Shown: positions 10,461-19,947, counted from the first letter of the stretch. The stretch is 64,000 nucleotides of DNA from Azotimanducus chitobiosivorans (GCA_965200235.1 OZ241339.1:2790001-2854000); one strand, 5' to 3'. The notes: generated by a model from the sequence alone, not told the origin. Translations and numbers: made by a program.

Positions 10461-13169
10461 ATGCTGAGATACCTCTCCCGCCTATGCTTCGTCTTGGCGA
10501 TATCTTGCTCGCTCCCCATCTATGCCGTCGAGCTCGATGACATAAACATCCCCTACGAGGAATTCACGCTCGACAACGGCCTTCGCGTCCTCGTACACAC
10601 CGACCGCATCGCGCCCGTGGTGGCCATGAACACCTGGTATCACGTTGGTTCGAAGGATGAACCGGAAGGCAAGACCGGCTTCGCGCATCTGTTTGAGCAC
10701 CTGATGTTCCAAGGCAGCGAGAACCACAACGACGAATACTTCAAGCCCCTGCTTGAAGCGGGTGCCACGAACATCAACGGCACCACCAGCGCTGACCGCA
10801 CCAACTATTACCAGACTGTGCCCACCGAGGCGTTGGAGCGCATGCTCTTCCTTGAGTCCGATCGTATGACGCACCTGCTTGGCGCGGTCACCCAAGAGCG
10901 GCTCGATGAACAGCGTAGCGTGGTGCGGAACGAGAAGCGTCAGAGCGCGAACCGGCCCTATGGCACCGCCTTCGAGCATGTGCTGCGCGGCATATTTCCG
11001 CCCGGACACCCATACCGGCATCCGGTCATTGGCTCTATGGCGGATATCAATGCAGCGACGCTTGAAGATGTGCATCAGTGGTTCGAGGACTACTATGGTG
11101 CCTCCAACACGGTCATCGCGCTCGCAGGCGACATCGATGTCGAGACAGCGAAACCGCTCATGGAGAAGTATTTTGGCGATGCGCCTGCTGGCAAGCCGGT
11201 CACCCGCCTTGATCAGTGGGTACCGGTTCTGAAAGGCAGCCACCGTGAAGTGATGGAAGACGATGCCGCAAGCCCGTTCATTCGGCGGTTTTGGCCGGTC
11301 TCGCCTCACACTGAGGACATGCAAAACCTCTCGCTCTGGTCGCGAGCCTTCGCTTCCGGGCCCGCCTCGCCCTTGCACAAGGTGTTTGTGGAAGAGCACG
11401 GTCTCGCATCGCGGGTGTCCGCTTCCCCTATCGGCTTTGAAAGCGCTGGCGTGTTCTCCATCAGACTGTCGTTGCTGCCAGATGCCGACATTCAGAAAGC
11501 GGGACATCTGCTCGATGAGACGCTTGAAGAATTCCTCGCGTCCGGCCCGGACCCTGATCGGCTAGAGCGCCTCAAAATGCAGGAACTCATCTCGACGATC
11601 AGCTTGCTGGAGGGAGTTGAATACAAGGCATCAACCCTCGTATCGGGCGCCGTGCTGAACGATGATCCGCTGCACTTCAAGCACAGATTGGCGATTCGCC
11701 AGGCTGCCAGCGCGGAATCTGTCTCTGCTTTTGCACAGAAATGGTTGCGCTCCCCGTACTACGAACTGGTCGGGCTGCCTTTCGGTCACTACGCTTCGGC
11801 GCAAGAAGGCGCAGACCGCTCGGCCTTGCCCGCCTTGAGTGAACCTTCAAATCTCACCTTCCCGCCCATCAAGGAGCGCACCACAGCGAGCGGAAGACCG
11901 ATCGTATTTGCGAGTTGGGACAAGGTGCCATTCACCGACATCAACCTCAGGTTCAACTTCGGCATACTCGACGAACCTGCGGAGAAACTCGGCGTCGCCT
12001 TGAAGACCTTTGAGCAGCTAGACAAGGGCACAGCATCGCGTGACATTGATGCCATCGCAATGGAGAAGGAGCGCTTGGGGGGCTTCGTGTTCATCGGCGC
12101 GTTCCCGCGGGATAGCACCGTCATAGTGCGCGGATTAACTGAGAATATGCCCGAACTGCTGTCGCTCGTTGCCGACCTGCTCCAGAACCCCACTTTCCCG
12201 CAAGACCACCTCGACATCTCCAAGGCGCGGGACAAAGCGCGCATCAAGTCTGACCGCACCAATCCGAGGCTCGCCGCTTGGCAGGTTTTGAGCGAACAGG
12301 TGTGGGGCAAGGATCATCCGTATGGTCGCCGGATGAGAGAGTCGCACGTTGATGCCTTGAGCCGTGAAGCGTTGCTCGACTATCACCGCAATCAGGTGCT
12401 CGGTCAGCCGTTCAAGATCTTTGCCGTGAGCGACGCGAGCATTGAGGCGATTGAGTCCATGGTCGAAACGGCTTTCGCCGACTGGCCGAAAGCTGAGCCG
12501 CGCCCGCCCATAGCCGAGCCGGAGACCGTTGCGCTGTCGCAAGATGTACGCATCTTCCTGATCGATGTGCCGGGCACCGAGCAGAGCAGCATCGCTGCTG
12601 CACATCCGGTGCCACCTGCGCCGGTCGTGCCGAGGGTCGAGCAACTCATCGCCAATGAGATCATCGGCGGTTCTTTCACTTCGCGCATGAACATGAATCT
12701 GCGCGAGGACAAGGGGTGGAGCTACGGCGCTAGCACCTCGCTCCCCGATAGCATCTACCAGCGCTTGTTCAGTGTGTCCACAAGCGTGCAAATCGACAAG
12801 ACCGCCGAAACATTGGTCGAGATTGACCGCGAATTGCGGGAGTTCATCGACGGGCGCCGCGCCGAAGAGGCGGAGTTCAAATTGGTTCGTGAGCGCCGTA
12901 TTCGCTCACATGCGTCGAGTGTACGCTCGGGCAAGGCCCTGCTCGGGAGCATCACCGGAAGCGCGGCAGCGAACCGCCCGTTCGACTATGCCGTGCTCTA
13001 CGGCGAGGCACTGCAAGCGGTCACCCTTGACATGGTGCGCGATGCAGCCGAAGCGCTGATTCATCCGGGCAGCCTGACCTATGTGATTGCTGGCGACCTG
13101 TCTGCCATGGAGGATGATGTGCGCGCCCTCAATCTCGGCGAGGTCAGGGTGGTCGAAGTATCCATGTAG
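10461..13169 (+). CDS. M16-family zinc peptidase (pitrilysin/PqqL-like), exported
   Basis: Two-lobed insulinase-type peptidase of 902 residues, acting on peptides small enough to enter its closed chamber. A signal peptide (LCFVLAISCSLPIYA) predicts periplasmic or surface location. The inverted zinc motif HLFEH is at residues 76-80 in the N-terminal lobe (GFAHLFEHLMFQGS). The C-terminal lobe carries the usual inactive-domain signature around NEIIGGSFTSRMNMNLREDK. Start ATG 10461 is preceded by an AGGA-type ribosome site. It lies 17 bp after the giant metzincin, so the receptor, endoprotease and oligopeptidase could degrade and import a proteinaceous substrate stepwise. Family is certain; the pathway link is inferred from position. 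Confidence 0.92.
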   Translation: MLRYLSRLCFVLAISCSLPIYAVELDDINIPYEEFTLDNGLRVLVHTDRIAPVVAMNTWYHVGSKDEPEGKTGFAHLFEHLMFQGSENHNDEYFKPLLEAGATNINGTTSADRTNYYQTVPTEALERMLFLESDRMTHLLGAVTQERLDEQRSVVRNEKRQSANRPYGTAFEHVLRGIFPPGHPYRHPVIGSMADINAATLEDVHQWFEDYYGASNTVIALAGDIDVETAKPLMEKYFGDAPAGKPVTRLDQWVPVLKGSHREVMEDDAASPFIRRFWPVSPHTEDMQNLSLWSRAFASGPASPLHKVFVEEHGLASRVSASPIGFESAGVFSIRLSLLPDADIQKAGHLLDETLEEFLASGPDPDRLERLKMQELISTISLLEGVEYKASTLVSGAVLNDDPLHFKHRLAIRQAASAESVSAFAQKWLRSPYYELVGLPFGHYASAQEGADRSALPALSEPSNLTFPPIKERTTASGRPIVFASWDKVPFTDINLRFNFGILDEPAEKLGVALKTFEQLDKGTASRDIDAIAMEKERLGGFVFIGAFPRDSTVIVRGLTENMPELLSLVADLLQNPTFPQDHLDISKARDKARIKSDRTNPRLAAWQVLSEQVWGKDHPYGRRMRESHVDALSREALLDYHRNQVLGQPFKIFAVSDASIEAIESMVETAFADWPKAEPRPPIAEPETVALSQDVRIFLIDVPGTEQSSIAAAHPVPPAPVVPRVEQLIANEIIGGSFTSRMNMNLREDKGWSYGASTSLPDSIYQRLFSVSTSVQIDKTAETLVEIDRELREFIDGRRAEEAEFKLVRERRIRSHASSVRSGKALLGSITGSAAANRPFDYAVLYGEALQAVTLDMVRDAAEALIHPGSLTYVIAGDLSAMEDDVRALNLGEVRVVEVSM

Positions 13170-13175
13170 TGTTGG

Positions 13176-13444
13176 CTAGTGTCCTGTCCCATAAATAAGT
13201 GTGGTTCAGAGTGAGCACAATCGCCGAGGGCAAGGCGCAGTCCGCGGGGAATATCGGGTATATTGCCAAGGGCTGCAACGCAGCCGTCGGCGATTGTGCC
13301 CACTCCCGAAAGGCGCGCAGGAGAAGGGCTGTGGCCGCGTTGCGTCCCTTGGCAATACGGCAAAGTATTGCCTGCGGAACGCGCCTTGCCACAGCCCTTC
13401 TCCTGCGCGCTGAATCCACACTTATTTATGGGACAGGACACTAG
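13176..13444. mobile_element. 269-bp MITE, copy 1
   Basis: Non-coding palindromic element bounded by CTAG at both ends. Its terminal inverted repeats of about 34 bp begin CTAGTGTCCTGTCCC and continue through ATAAATAAGTGTG. The interior folds into two further large stems: one around CACAATCGCCG / CGGCGATTGTG and one around CAGGAGAAGGGCTGTGG / CCACAGCCCTTCTCCTG. A second copy sits at 48441-48709 with the same length and about five mismatches. No transposase is encoded, so it must be moved in trans. CTAG fits a YTAR-type target duplication, as used by IS5 relatives, but it could also belong to the ends themselves. Confidence 0.85.
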
Positions 13445-13502
13445 GCGCCTGCGCCGTAGGAAATTCACGGCTGCAAATCCGCTCCCACTCGCCCATTTGA
13501 AC

Positions 13503-13534
13503 ATTTGACCTCGTTCGATTCGATTTCGTCAAAT
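13503..13534. promoter_or_regulatory. Inverted repeat upstream of ntrB (possible operator)
   Basis: Perfect 7-bp arms ATTTGAC (13503-13509) and GTCAAAT (13528-13534) are separated by 18 bp in an AT-richer stretch before ntrB. The left arm contains a TTGACC -35-like hexamer. It may be a regulator site or promoter; no clear -10 partner was found. The rest of 13445-13692 shows nothing recognisable. Confidence 0.3.
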
Positions 13535-13692
13535 ATGACTCTATATTGTCCTCAACCGACTGTCCAAACGGGCGGTGGGATCGAATTGTCGCTTGACTGA
13601 CTTACCACGGCGTGGGCTGAGAGTGCTCCGGTTCGGGGCGTGAAGGGATAGAATGCTCGCGAGTTGCACCGAATTGGCTCTCTCAAGTTGGT

Positions 13693-14829
13693 GTGAAAAT
13701 TGCTTACCAAACTACCACTCAAGATGCCGCAGCCTTGAACGCGCCAGTCAAAATCCGTTTGCCGAGTGGGATGTTCGCCGAGAATGTGATCGATCAGATG
13801 AGGACGCCTTTGATCGTTCTCGAAGAGCGCTTGAATGTTGTCTTTGTCAATCAAGCGGCTGAACAACTGATCGGCAACTCTCGCCAGCATATCTGTGGAC
13901 AGCCGCTGCTCGACTGGATTCAGGTCGACGGCGCGTGCCTCAGATCAGAATTCGAGCAGGTGCTGCGCGGCGATTCGCTGTTTCATCGGCGTGCGAACCT
14001 GAGCATCACGGGCGCCAACGCGCTCGTCAGCGACTACTCGATCACCAGCTATGAGCAGGTCGACGGACTCTATCTGCTGCTGGAGATTCTCCCGCTAGAC
14101 CGATTTGCGCGTATTGAGCGCAGCAACGAACGGCACAGTCGCACCGAACAAATGCACGAGCTCGCGCGTGGCGTGGCGCACGAAATCAAGAACCCGCTCG
14201 GCGGTATCCTCGGCGCGGCGCAGCTGCTTGAGCACGACCTTGTGTGCGGCGAGCAACGCGACTACACGGGCATCATCTTGGGCGAGGTGCAGCGCCTTGG
14301 GCGCATGGTCGATCAGATGCTGCTGCCGGGAAGCCTGCCGACCTTGGGCGATACCAACATCCATGAGGTCTTGGAGCACAGCATTCGCGTGCTTGGACTC
14401 ACCGAACACGACGGCGTGGACTTCAAGCGCGATTACGACCCGAGCCTGCCCGACATTCAAGCCGATCGCGAAATGCTCATTCAAGCGGTGCTCAATATCC
14501 TTCGCAATGCTATGCAGGCGGTGCGCGGTGTGCCCTCGCCCAATATCTGCGTCAAAACCTCAGTGACGTCGAAGCTCACCATTGATTCACTTATGCACAG
14601 GCAGGTCTTGAGCATTCATATTCGCGACAACGGCTGCGGTGTGCCGATTGAGCTCAACGAAACCCTGTTCGTGCCGCTCATCAAGGGGCCGAGCGGCGGC
14701 ACCGGTCTCGGCCTCTCCCTGGCGCATCATATCGTGTCAATTCACGGCGGCATGATCGAATTCGTGAGCGAATTCGGCGACACCTGCTTTTCGATTCACC
14801 TGCCCATCGAACGCGAGTCGTCATCATGA
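13693..14829 (+). CDS. ntrB: Nitrogen-regulation sensor kinase NtrB
   Basis: Cytoplasmic histidine kinase/phosphatase of the nitrogen two-component system, partner of the NtrC encoded next. An N-terminal PAS domain (MRTPLIVLEERLNVVFVNQA) is followed by the dimerisation helix with the phospho-acceptor His in RGVAHEIKNPLGG. The ATPase domain then shows the N-box (ILRNAMQAV), G1 (IRDNGCGVP) and G2 (GGTGLGLSLAHHIV). No membrane segment is present, as expected for NtrB. GTG 13693 is the longest start; an in-frame ATG at 13771 would leave the PAS domain intact. It shares a 4-bp overlap with ntrC. glnA is not in the window. Confidence 0.93.
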   Translation: MKIAYQTTTQDAAALNAPVKIRLPSGMFAENVIDQMRTPLIVLEERLNVVFVNQAAEQLIGNSRQHICGQPLLDWIQVDGACLRSEFEQVLRGDSLFHRRANLSITGANALVSDYSITSYEQVDGLYLLLEILPLDRFARIERSNERHSRTEQMHELARGVAHEIKNPLGGILGAAQLLEHDLVCGEQRDYTGIILGEVQRLGRMVDQMLLPGSLPTLGDTNIHEVLEHSIRVLGLTEHDGVDFKRDYDPSLPDIQADREMLIQAVLNILRNAMQAVRGVPSPNICVKTSVTSKLTIDSLMHRQVLSIHIRDNGCGVPIELNETLFVPLIKGPSGGTGLGLSLAHHIVSIHGGMIEFVSEFGDTCFSIHLPIERESSS

Positions 14830-16280
14830 GCCGAGAAAGCGTGTGGATTGTCGAGGATGATGTTTCTATTCGCAGGGTGCTTGACCGCGCCATGTCGAGG
14901 GAGCACCTTACGACGCGCATCTTCTCGAATGCCGAATCAGCCTTGGGCGCTTTGGAAGCCGATGTGCCCGATGTGATCTTGAGCGACTTGCGATTGCCGG
15001 GCATGGATGGTCAGCGCATGCTGCGCGAAGCGCACAAACTCTATCCCGACCTGCCAGTGGTCATTATGACCGCCTACTCGGACTTGAAGAGCGCGGTCAC
15101 ATCCTACCAGTCGGGAGCCTTTGAGTACCTGCCGAAGCCGTTTGATCTTGACAAGGCGGTAGCGACCGTCCGCCGTGCCATTGAGCTTGGCAAGGGCACC
15201 AAGCGCGAAGCAGAGCCTGCCATCGCGCCATCAGCAGAAACAGATGCCTCGCGGGTCGGCATCATTGGGCAAGCACCCGCCATGCAGCAGGTGTTCCGCG
15301 CCATCGGGCGGCTTTCGCATTCAACTGTCACAGTGCTTATCACCGGAGAATCCGGCACTGGTAAGGAACTCGTCGCACGCGCCCTGCACACCTATAGCCC
15401 GCGCTCTGGAGGGCCGTTCATCGCGCTCAACATGGCGGCGATTCCCAAGGAGCTGGTCGAAGCCGAACTCTTCGGGCACGAACGTGGCGCCTTTACTGGC
15501 GCAAGCCAGAAGCGGGTCGGACGATTCGAGCAGGCCGATGGCGGCACGCTGTTTTTGGATGAGATCGGCGATATGCAGGCCGAAAGCCAGACGCGGCTGC
15601 TTCGTGTGCTCTCTGAAGGCGAATTTCATCGCGTTGGCGGCAGCGACCCCATCAAGGTCAATCTGCGCGTCATCGCTGCAAGCCATCAGGACTTGCAGCG
15701 CCTCGTGGAGACCGGGCAGTTCCGCGAGGACCTGTTTCATCGCTTGAACGTCATTCGTCTGCATCTGCCGCGGCTCGCCGAGCGCGCTGATGATATTCCG
15801 GAGCTCGCACGGTATTTCCTGCGCAAGGCGGCAGATGAACTCGATGTCGAAGCCAAGACACTGACCGATGATACCGCCCGCTATCTCAAGTCGTGTCAAT
15901 GGAGCGGCAATGTGCGGCAACTGGAGAATCTGTGTAGTTGGCTCACTGTCATGGCTACTGGTCGAGAGATTCATGTCCAAGACCTACCGCCGGAGATGCA
16001 GGGCGAGGAGGATATGCGCGAAACGACCACGACTTGGGAGCGTGCGTTGTGCGACTGGTTGCAAAATCGCATGTCGAGCGCCGATACAAGCTCGGAGAGC
16101 GGCGTGCTCGACGAGGCCACACCTATGTTTGAGCGTGCCGTGATCGAAACAGCGCTCGTCCACACAGGTGGGCGCCGCGGCCAGGCCGCCAAGGTGCTCG
16201 GCTGGGGCCGCAATACCCTGACGCGCAAAATTCAGGAACTCGGCATGACCGAGCCGCCGGAGGAAGACGAATCGAAGTGA
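14826..16280 (+). CDS. ntrC: Sigma-54 response regulator NtrC
   Basis: Enhancer-binding activator of nitrogen-starvation promoters, 484 residues. The receiver domain carries the phospho-acceptor Asp in ILSDLRLPGMDG. The sigma-54 AAA+ domain follows, with Walker A GESGTGKE, the sigma-54-contacting loop GAFTGA and Walker B GGTLFLDEIGD. A C-terminal Fis-type helix-turn-helix ends the protein (RRGQAAKVLGWGRNTL). Its start overlaps the ntrB stop, and its stop overlaps the GTG start of trmL, so the three genes are probably one transcript. Full-length and intact. Confidence 0.95.
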   Translation: MSRESVWIVEDDVSIRRVLDRAMSREHLTTRIFSNAESALGALEADVPDVILSDLRLPGMDGQRMLREAHKLYPDLPVVIMTAYSDLKSAVTSYQSGAFEYLPKPFDLDKAVATVRRAIELGKGTKREAEPAIAPSAETDASRVGIIGQAPAMQQVFRAIGRLSHSTVTVLITGESGTGKELVARALHTYSPRSGGPFIALNMAAIPKELVEAELFGHERGAFTGASQKRVGRFEQADGGTLFLDEIGDMQAESQTRLLRVLSEGEFHRVGGSDPIKVNLRVIAASHQDLQRLVETGQFREDLFHRLNVIRLHLPRLAERADDIPELARYFLRKAADELDVEAKTLTDDTARYLKSCQWSGNVRQLENLCSWLTVMATGREIHVQDLPPEMQGEEDMRETTTTWERALCDWLQNRMSSADTSSESGVLDEATPMFERAVIETALVHTGGRRGQAAKVLGWGRNTLTRKIQELGMTEPPEEDESK

Positions 16281-16750
16281 AGTCGAAGGGACGCTACTTT
16301 CATATCGCTCTCCATGCGCCCGAGATTCCTCCCAACACCGGCGCGATCATAAGATTGTGCGCGAACAGCGGCGCGCAATTGCATCTGATCGAGCCATTGG
16401 GATTTGACTTGTCCGACACATCGCTCAAACGCGCTGGCCTCGACTATCACGACCTTGTGCATGTTGAGGTGCACAAGGATATGGCAGCGTGTCTCGAAAC
16501 GCTTGAAGGTGCGCGCGTATTCGTATTTTCCAAGCGCTGCCGCCGCGTGTATGCCGAAGTTGGCTTCGAGTTCGGCGATGTGCTGCTCTTCGGCAGCGAG
16601 TCCGCCGGCCTACCGGACGAGGTACTGACAAGCGTTCCTGAAGACCGTCGTCTGCTGATTCCGATGGTCGCAGGTCGCAGCCTCAATCTCGCCAACGCAG
16701 TGAGTGTGGCTGTGTATGAGGCTTGGCGGCAGCAGGGGTTTGCGTGTTAG
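16277..16750 (+). CDS. trmL: tRNA (cytidine(34)-2'-O)-methyltransferase TrmL
   Basis: SPOUT-family enzyme that 2'-O-methylates the wobble nucleotide of leucine tRNAs using S-adenosylmethionine. At 157 residues it has the minimal TrmL length. Visible family blocks are the N-terminal LHAPEIPPNTGAIIRLCAN, the LIEPLGFDLSD region, and the trefoil-knot SAM loops FGSESAGLP and IPMVAGRSLNLANAVSVAVYE. GTG start overlaps the ntrC stop by 4 bp. Association with ntrBC is probably co-transcription only. Confidence 0.93.
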   Translation: MKSKGRYFHIALHAPEIPPNTGAIIRLCANSGAQLHLIEPLGFDLSDTSLKRAGLDYHDLVHVEVHKDMAACLETLEGARVFVFSKRCRRVYAEVGFEFGDVLLFGSESAGLPDEVLTSVPEDRRLLIPMVAGRSLNLANAVSVAVYEAWRQQGFAC

Positions 16751-16773
16751 GCGGTTTCAGTTTTTAAGGACGC

Positions 16774-17463
16774 TCAGGGCTTCACCCCAACCAAAACGCA
16801 ATTTGGCGTTGCCTGCCACGCGCACGCGGCATCGAAGCCCGCTTCGCGCATTGCGGCAAGCTCGACCTCAAGCGGGAAGTAGGTGTCCTCTGCCGCCCAT
16901 TCGGCGAAGTGTTCGAAGGCGCGTGCTCGGTCGATGCCGTGCGCAACCAAGTGATCCGCCCAGACCTCGTAGGTGGCTCGGCGTTCGCCCTCTTGGTCGC
17001 TGACGGTGACATCGGCGTTGGCGAATACGCCGCCCGGCCGCAGCGCCGCGAACAGCCGCCGATACAGCGCGCGCTTCTCATCAAGGCTCGGTACATGATG
17101 CAGGGCAAGCGATGCTGTGATGCCGTCGCATTCGGGAAGCGGATCGAAGAAGCTCGCCTCGGATAAGCTGACGCGCGTCCCGAACTCGTGCAGTCTTGCC
17201 TTGGCGCGTTCGAGCATCTCGATATCGAGGTCGATAGCGGTCAGGTGTTTGACATTGCTGTGCTTTAAGACTTCAGCGGACAGCGCACCCGTGCCCGCAC
17301 CGAGGTCGAGCACAAGCGAGGGCGCAATGCCCGCCACGGCTTCGGCAGCCTTGGCAAGGCCCGTCTCGTAGCCGGGAATGAACTTGCGGATGCTCCCATC
17401 GTAGCTGTCGAGCGCGAGGCGCAGGTGCGAGCGCACGGAATGCGTGCCTGCGGAGGCGCTCAC
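16774..17463 (-). CDS. Class I SAM-dependent methyltransferase
   Basis: Small-molecule methyltransferase fold of 229 residues. Motif I LVLDLGAGTGALS and the acidic motif-II region LTAIDLDIEMLERAK bind SAM; the later ASLALHHVPS and LRPGGVFANADV segments match the Methyltransf_11/25 type. The C-terminal third (FPLEVELAAMREAGF) is typical of UbiE/CmoA-like enzymes, but no substrate can be named. Starts with GTG at 17463. Transcribed convergently to trmL with 23 bp between stops. It lies 10 bp after the rhodanese gene on the same strand, so the two probably share a transcript. Confidence 0.82.
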   Translation of the reverse strand: MSASAGTHSVRSHLRLALDSYDGSIRKFIPGYETGLAKAAEAVAGIAPSLVLDLGAGTGALSAEVLKHSNVKHLTAIDLDIEMLERAKARLHEFGTRVSLSEASFFDPLPECDGITASLALHHVPSLDEKRALYRRLFAALRPGGVFANADVTVSDQEGERRATYEVWADHLVAHGIDRARAFEHFAEWAAEDTYFPLEVELAAMREAGFDAACAWQATPNCVLVGVKP

Positions 17464-17473
17464 GAAAGGGCGC

Positions 17474-17896
17474 TCAGGACTTCTTGACGACGGGCAGGTT
17501 TTGCGCGCGCCACTCCGTCATGCCGCCGTTAAGACGCCTGACATCGGTAAAGCCGTTCTTGCGCAACGTGACGCCAGCGGCACCCGAATGCTGTCCCATC
17601 TTGCACGCAAGAACGACGGGCTTCTCCTTGTGCTTGACCAATTGATTGAGCCCGCCAGCGAGTTTTGCATGGGGAATATTGAGCGCGCCGGAAATATGGC
17701 CAGCGCTATATTCCTTGGGGTCGCGCAGGTCCACGACCGCAGCCCCTTCCTGATTGACGAGGTTGACAAGCTGCTGCGGCGACAGCGAAGCACCGCCGCG
17801 CGCAATTTCATTGCGCACAAACAGCACGAGAAGAATCACAAACCCGCCCACGAGAATGGGGTGATTGCTCACGAATTCAATGAGTTGGTCAAACAC
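17474..17896 (-). CDS. yibN: Membrane-anchored rhodanese, YibN-like
   Basis: Single-domain sulfurtransferase with an N-terminal membrane helix (ILVGGFVILLVLFV). The rhodanese domain follows, with VVDLRDPKEYSAGHISGALNIP and the active-site loop Cys in VLACKMGQHSG. An AAAGGA ribosome site 8 bp before GTG 17896 decides the start over the TTG at 17914. In Enterobacteria yibN is divergent from gpmI-envC. Here the same divergent pair is kept but is pushed about 2 kb apart by the DUF433/ATPase insert. The symbol rests on architecture plus synteny. Confidence 0.82.
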   Translation of the reverse strand: MFDQLIEFVSNHPILVGGFVILLVLFVRNEIARGGASLSPQQLVNLVNQEGAAVVDLRDPKEYSAGHISGALNIPHAKLAGGLNQLVKHKEKPVVLACKMGQHSGAAGVTLRKNGFTDVRRLNGGMTEWRAQNLPVVKKS

Positions 17897-17948
17897 AGCC
17901 GGTTCCTTTCGCAAGCGGGGATTATACTGACCGGAAAGGTAGCGAGCG

Positions 17949-18698
17949 ATGCATCAGCGTAGAATGCGCGGCAGACACTCATTCGGTCGATTGATGCCTC
18001 CGCGCTCCCGCACGCCCACAACAAGGATAGCGACAAACCGCGATCATCGCGCACTGCCCGCGTACACCGTTTCCGAAGCGGCTCATTATCTCAACGTTCC
18101 CGCAACGACTCTAGGCAGTTGGGTGGCTGGCAGTGCGCCATTGACTTGTATGCCGACAAGTGCGGCGAGGCTGTTGTCGTTCTTCAATCTTGCGGAGCTT
18201 CATGTGATTGCGGCGGTTCGACGTACGCACGGCGTAAGAATGCCGCAGTTGCGCAGCGCGATTGATTACTTGAGGGATTTGGCGAGTTCAGCACATGACA
18301 GGAAGTATCCGCTGCTGAGCCAAGCTTTGGAGACGGATGGTGTCAGTGTTTTTCTCGATCAGTATGGAGAACTGACCAACATCAGCCAGCGTGGGCAGGT
18401 GGCAATGCGAGAGGTTCTCGGCGCCGCGCTCAAGCGTATTGATCGTGACGCCAAGGGTGTGCCTGTTCGTCTATTTCCGTATACGCGACCATCAAAGGAA
18501 AATGCGCCGAGCATCATCGCAATTTGCCCAGGGATTTGCGCCGGGCGGCCCGTCATCGTCGGCACCGGACTATCAACGCAGATTATCGCTGAGCGCTACA
18601 AAGCCGGGGAATCGATTCGCGACTTGGCACAGGACTATGAGCGAGCCGATCTTGAGATAGAGGAAGCTATTCGCTGCGAGCTCGATGCCGCCGCTTGA
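17949..18698 (+). CDS. DUF433-type antitoxin (VapB45-like)
   Basis: Probable DNA-binding antitoxin. The N-terminal part holds a MerR-like helix-turn-helix (YTVSEAAHYLNVPATTLGSWV). The C-terminal 60 residues are a DUF433 domain (GRPVIVGTGLSTQIIAERYKAG, then IRDLAQDYE). This two-domain form is that of VapB45-like antitoxins, which pair with a PIN-like toxin encoded next. Here the next gene overlaps by 14 bp and starts as that toxin, but then changes into an ATPase, so the antitoxin is probably an orphan. An alternative start is ATG 17994. It sits only 52 bp from the divergent yibN start, marking the left edge of an insertion. Confidence 0.75.
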   Translation: MHQRRMRGRHSFGRLMPPRSRTPTTRIATNRDHRALPAYTVSEAAHYLNVPATTLGSWVAGSAPLTCMPTSAARLLSFFNLAELHVIAAVRRTHGVRMPQLRSAIDYLRDLASSAHDRKYPLLSQALETDGVSVFLDQYGELTNISQRGQVAMREVLGAALKRIDRDAKGVPVRLFPYTRPSKENAPSIIAICPGICAGRPVIVGTGLSTQIIAERYKAGESIRDLAQDYERADLEIEEAIRCELDAAA

Positions 18699-19947
18699 AG
18701 AGCCGGTCCTGTTCATCGACCGTAGTCTCGGAAAGCACATCATTGTTAACCGGCTTCGTGCAGAAGGCATGAAAGTGGAAGCTCACGATGATCATCTACC
18801 TCCAGATGCGCCTGATGAGCAGTGGCTCGAGTTTGTAGCTCAGCGCTCTTCGCACTTCTTGCTCGGACCGAGAGGGACAGGCAAGAGTACGCTCATACGC
18901 GCAACCTGCGAGGATGTCGCCGACTACATTGATCTACTCGATTCGCGTGTGTATCTTCGGCTCAAGGCCGACCCATCCCTGCTGCATGCGCTGACGACCA
19001 AGCCTTATGTCGTGATTGATGAAATACAGCGTATCCCGGAGATCTTGAATGAGGTGCATCGCTCAATCGAACTTGATCGCCGCCGCTTCCTGCTGACTGG
19101 CAGCAGCGCGAGGGCGCTACGTCGCCAAGGCGTCAATCTTCTGGCAGGCAGGGCCTTCCGGGCCGAGTTCTTTCCGCTGACATGGCGCGAGCTAAGCCAA
19201 GCGCAAACCTTCGACCTTCAACGCTATGTGCGCTTCGGGGGACTGCCGTCCGCATATCTTGGAGCGCATCCAGAAGAATATCTCTACGCCTATGTGGACA
19301 CCTACCTCAAGGAAGAAATTCAGATGGAAGGCCATGCCCGAAGCTTGCCGAGTTTCTCCCGCTTCCTGCAAAACGCTGCGTTCAACAGCGCACGGCTACT
19401 CAACTACACGAAGCTTGCGAATGATGCGCAATTGCCAGTGAGCACCGTCAGGGATTACTACCAGATATTGAAGGACACACTGGTAGGTTTTGAGTTGACG
19501 CCGTGGTCAGGCACAAGCGCTCGCAAGCCCGTCCAATCGGCCAAGTTCTATCTGTTTGATCTAGGGGTTGTGCATGCCCTCAAGGAAACGGTTGCGCTTG
19601 AGCCAACGAGCGATGCCTTCGGCATGTCATTCGAACACTTCATCGCCTGTGAGCTGCGCGCCTACCTGAGCTACGCTCGAATTCGTGCGCCCTTGCAGTT
19701 CTGGCGGACTCATACAGGGTAGGAAGTGGATTTCGTGATCGGCGATCAACTCGCGGTCGAGGTCAAGAGCAGCGAACGGGTCAGTCGTCGTGACCAAAGG
19801 GGTCTTGCCGCCATCAGCAAAGCAGGCAAATGGCGCCATAGAATCCTCGTCTCTCAAGACGCTGCTGGAGCCACCTTCGAGAACGGAATCGAGCATCTCC
19901 ATTGGCAGACTTTTCTTGAGCGCCTGTGGCAGGGCGAGTACGGCTAA
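18685..19947 (+). pseudogene. Chimera: VapC45-like PIN stump fused to DUF4143 AAA+ ATPase, with premature stop
   Basis: The first ~52 residues read as the N-terminal half of a VapC45-like PIN toxin (VLFIDRSLGKHIIVNRL, HDDHLPPDAPDEQWLEF). Without a break it continues as an AAA+ ATPase: Walker A LLGPRGTGKSTLI, Walker B YVVIDEIQRIP, sensor LLTGSSARALR, and the LAGRAFRAEFFPLTWRE block of the DUF4143 family. The PIN C-terminus with its remaining acidic residues and the ATPase N-terminus are both missing, so a deletion fused two neighbouring genes. An in-frame TAG at 19720-19722 interrupts the conserved C-terminus; the same frame continues EVDFVIGDQLAVEVKSS to a TAA at 19947. Almost certainly non-functional as a toxin; a truncated ATPase could still be made. 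Confidence 0.8.

Noticed and set aside
13199..13508. Several short frames inside and next to the 269-bp MITE on both strands (also in copy 2)
   Set aside because: They arise from the palindromic sequence and repeat on both strands; no ribosome sites and no family.
18685..19722. Readthrough or recoding at the TAG of the ATPase
   Set aside because: No supporting signal seen, and the other ATPase copies are broken by different lesions, so plain decay is simpler.
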